From the NCBI GenBank assembly GCA_964644465.1, contig CAZXVU010000050.1, positions 1 through 14,499 on the forward strand: DNA of 14,499 nt, in the 5' to 3' direction. Positions 13,415-14,499 of the stretch are shown in pieces. Positions within the stretch are counted from its first letter, which is position 1. Each line of letters opens with the position of its first letter. The translations under genes were made by a program, and so were the position numbers. The notes under the pieces are model-generated. The model had not been told where the DNA came from. It was given only the letters and a program-made list of their open reading frames with translations, and searched no databases. The stretch comes from CAZXVU01 sp964644465 (GTDB lineage Bacteria; Chlamydiota; Chlamydiia; Chlamydiales; SM23-39).

Positions 13415-14446
13415 ATGAAATTTGCCATCTTAATATTATTATTTACAACGCTTTTTGGTAGTGAACATTTCCTGGATGACATTCTCTCATGTGATTCGAT
13501 ATGTAAGACATATAAAATTACGATTCCCGACTATGAAAATGCGCACAATCCATCGATCATCCCCTATAAAGATGGGTATTTGCTCTCATTTCGTTACATT
13601 GGTCGATTCCCAGAATGGTCTCAAGATATAAGACTTATTCCCTCAGCTTCCTTTATTGGTCTCGCCTTCTTAGACAAACAATTTAAGGTCAAAAAAAAAT
13701 CAGTCCAATTACTAGAAATTCAATCATTTAGTGATGATTTTTCTCTATATGCTGAAGATGGAAGACTTTTGGTTTTTCAGGATCGAATTTTTCTTGTCTT
13801 TAATGATTTTCCTGCGCCTTTGCCTCAATATATTCGTCGACTCTATTTAGCAGAAATCACGCACGAGAATGGCAGATGGATTTTGAAGAAGAAGGCCTTG
13901 CCCTTATTTTTGGAGAACATGAATCGGATTGAAAAAAACTGGGTGCCGTTTTTCCACAATCAATCATTATATTTTATTTATGGAGAAGAGCCTCATAGGG
14001 TTATAGCATGCGACCTATCGACAGGTTATTGTCGAAAAGTAGATGAGAGAACAGTAAACTTGGATTGGCCTTATGGAATCATTCGAGGGGGAACCCCTGC
14101 GCTCAATATTGATGACCAGTTTTTAACCTTCTACCATTCAAGCTTTGTAGAATCGGATTATGACAGTCGCCTCTATTTTATGGGTGCCTATATTTTTGAT
14201 CCCTTTTTTCCTTTTATCATTCGGGCATTTACCCCCCTGCCGATAGGATTAAAAGAATATTATGAAGGGACATCCTCGAAAAAGCATTCCACGAAGAAAG
14301 TGGTATTTCCTGGAGGCTATGTGCGAGAGGGCAATGCGATTCACTTAGCTTGGGGCAAGGATGACAAAATGATCATGATTACCACCCTTGATTTAGAGCG
14401 ACTGCTCAAATCGATGAAAAAGATAGATGCATCGTCAACACATTGA
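13415..14446 (+). CDS. Secreted GH130-like five-bladed beta-propeller protein
   Basis: The start at 13415 is chosen for its signal peptide (FAILILLFTTLFG) and its place four bases after the barrel gene's stop. An upstream in-frame ATG at 13352 lies inside that gene. The protein has 343 residues. Family-like phrases in order are NPSIIPYKDGYLLSFRY (45-61), AEDGRLLVF (113-121, at the place of the EDPR motif with the catalytic Asp of GH130 enzymes), IEKNWVPFF (172-180), GGTPALNIDDQFLTFYHSS (225-243), YFMGAYIFD (254-262) and VVFPGGYVREGNAIHLAWG (296-314). GH130 members are mannoside phosphorylases or hydrolases. Two Cys near the N-terminus (26, 30) could form a disulfide. Fold assignment is good; enzymatic activity is not shown, since EDPR reads EDGR. 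With the barrel it may handle glycans at the cell surface. Confidence 0.7.
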   Translation: MKFAILILLFTTLFGSEHFLDDILSCDSICKTYKITIPDYENAHNPSIIPYKDGYLLSFRYIGRFPEWSQDIRLIPSASFIGLAFLDKQFKVKKKSVQLLEIQSFSDDFSLYAEDGRLLVFQDRIFLVFNDFPAPLPQYIRRLYLAEITHENGRWILKKKALPLFLENMNRIEKNWVPFFHNQSLYFIYGEEPHRVIACDLSTGYCRKVDERTVNLDWPYGIIRGGTPALNIDDQFLTFYHSSFVESDYDSRLYFMGAYIFDPFFPFIIRAFTPLPIGLKEYYEGTSSKKHSTKKVVFPGGYVREGNAIHLAWGKDDKMIMITTLDLERLLKSMKKIDASSTH

Positions 14447-14499
14447 CTAAGAGGGTGTCTGCAAATTGAGGTTCTGTCGATTTTTCGGTTCTTTTGAGC

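Noticed and set aside
14447..14499. Possible IS terminus (GAGGGTGTCTGCAAATTGAGG) after the last gene
   Set aside because: It resembles some IS ends, but the window stops here and no partner repeat or transposase can be seen.
1..14499. CRISPR array, phage structural genes or toxin-antitoxin pair
   Set aside because: No regularly spaced repeats, no phage morphogenesis proteins, and no toxin-like partner next to the RHH gene were found.

Overview
The window looks like an accessory, decaying stretch of a bacterial chromosome. I infer a chlamydia-like intracellular bacterium (Parachlamydiales-type amoeba or arthropod symbiont), with moderate confidence. The grounds are moderate to low GC, many short Sec-signal proteins, an outer-membrane barrel protein, small bilobed-hydrophobic proteins that resemble Inc proteins, and heavy IS and pseudogene load. 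No single marker gene proves the assignment.

Layout. Positions 1-160 hold the 3' part of a tRNA-Asn gene with no 5' half, a typical scar of an integrated element, followed by a hairpin terminator. Positions 269-3159 hold two secreted nuclease genes on the minus strand: an endonuclease/exonuclease/phosphatase (EEP) domain fused to a 2H-phosphoesterase-like domain, and a NucA/EndA-type nuclease. A small ribbon-helix-helix gene lies between them. Positions 3263-3951 hold a divergent pair of small genes: a Ser-rich 102-residue protein, and an exported peptide precursor with a twin CX3C motif whose Shine-Dalgarno sits inside a perfect 7-bp hairpin. A short-chain dehydrogenase with a signal peptide follows (4472-5356), flanked by two copies of a 17-bp repeat. 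Next come a decayed IS5-type transposase (5542-6151, minus) and an exported Gfo/Idh/MocA oxidoreductase (6424-7866).

Positions 7900-9290 are a gene graveyard: two frame-broken relics on the minus strand and a plus-strand SulP (sulfate permease/DauA-like) relic with an internal deletion. Positions 9292-12212 hold a small two-helix membrane protein, a broken IS630-family copy, a second IS630-family element with clear terminal inverted repeats and TA target sites inserted in it, and a hydrophobic Ala/Gly-rich gene apparently cut at its 5' end by that IS. The window closes with a tight pair (12442-14446): an outer-membrane beta-barrel-like protein and a secreted beta-propeller protein of GH130 type.

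How it fits together (inference). The intact genes are mostly exported proteins: nucleases, oxidoreductases, a barrel and a sugar-active-like propeller. This suggests a host-interaction or nutrient-acquisition region that gains and loses genes through IS activity. The most unusual points are the EEP-2H fusion, the twin-CX3C exported peptide with a masked ribosome binding site, and two divergent IS630 copies that keep the same A8 frameshift site and a hairpin over the transposase start.
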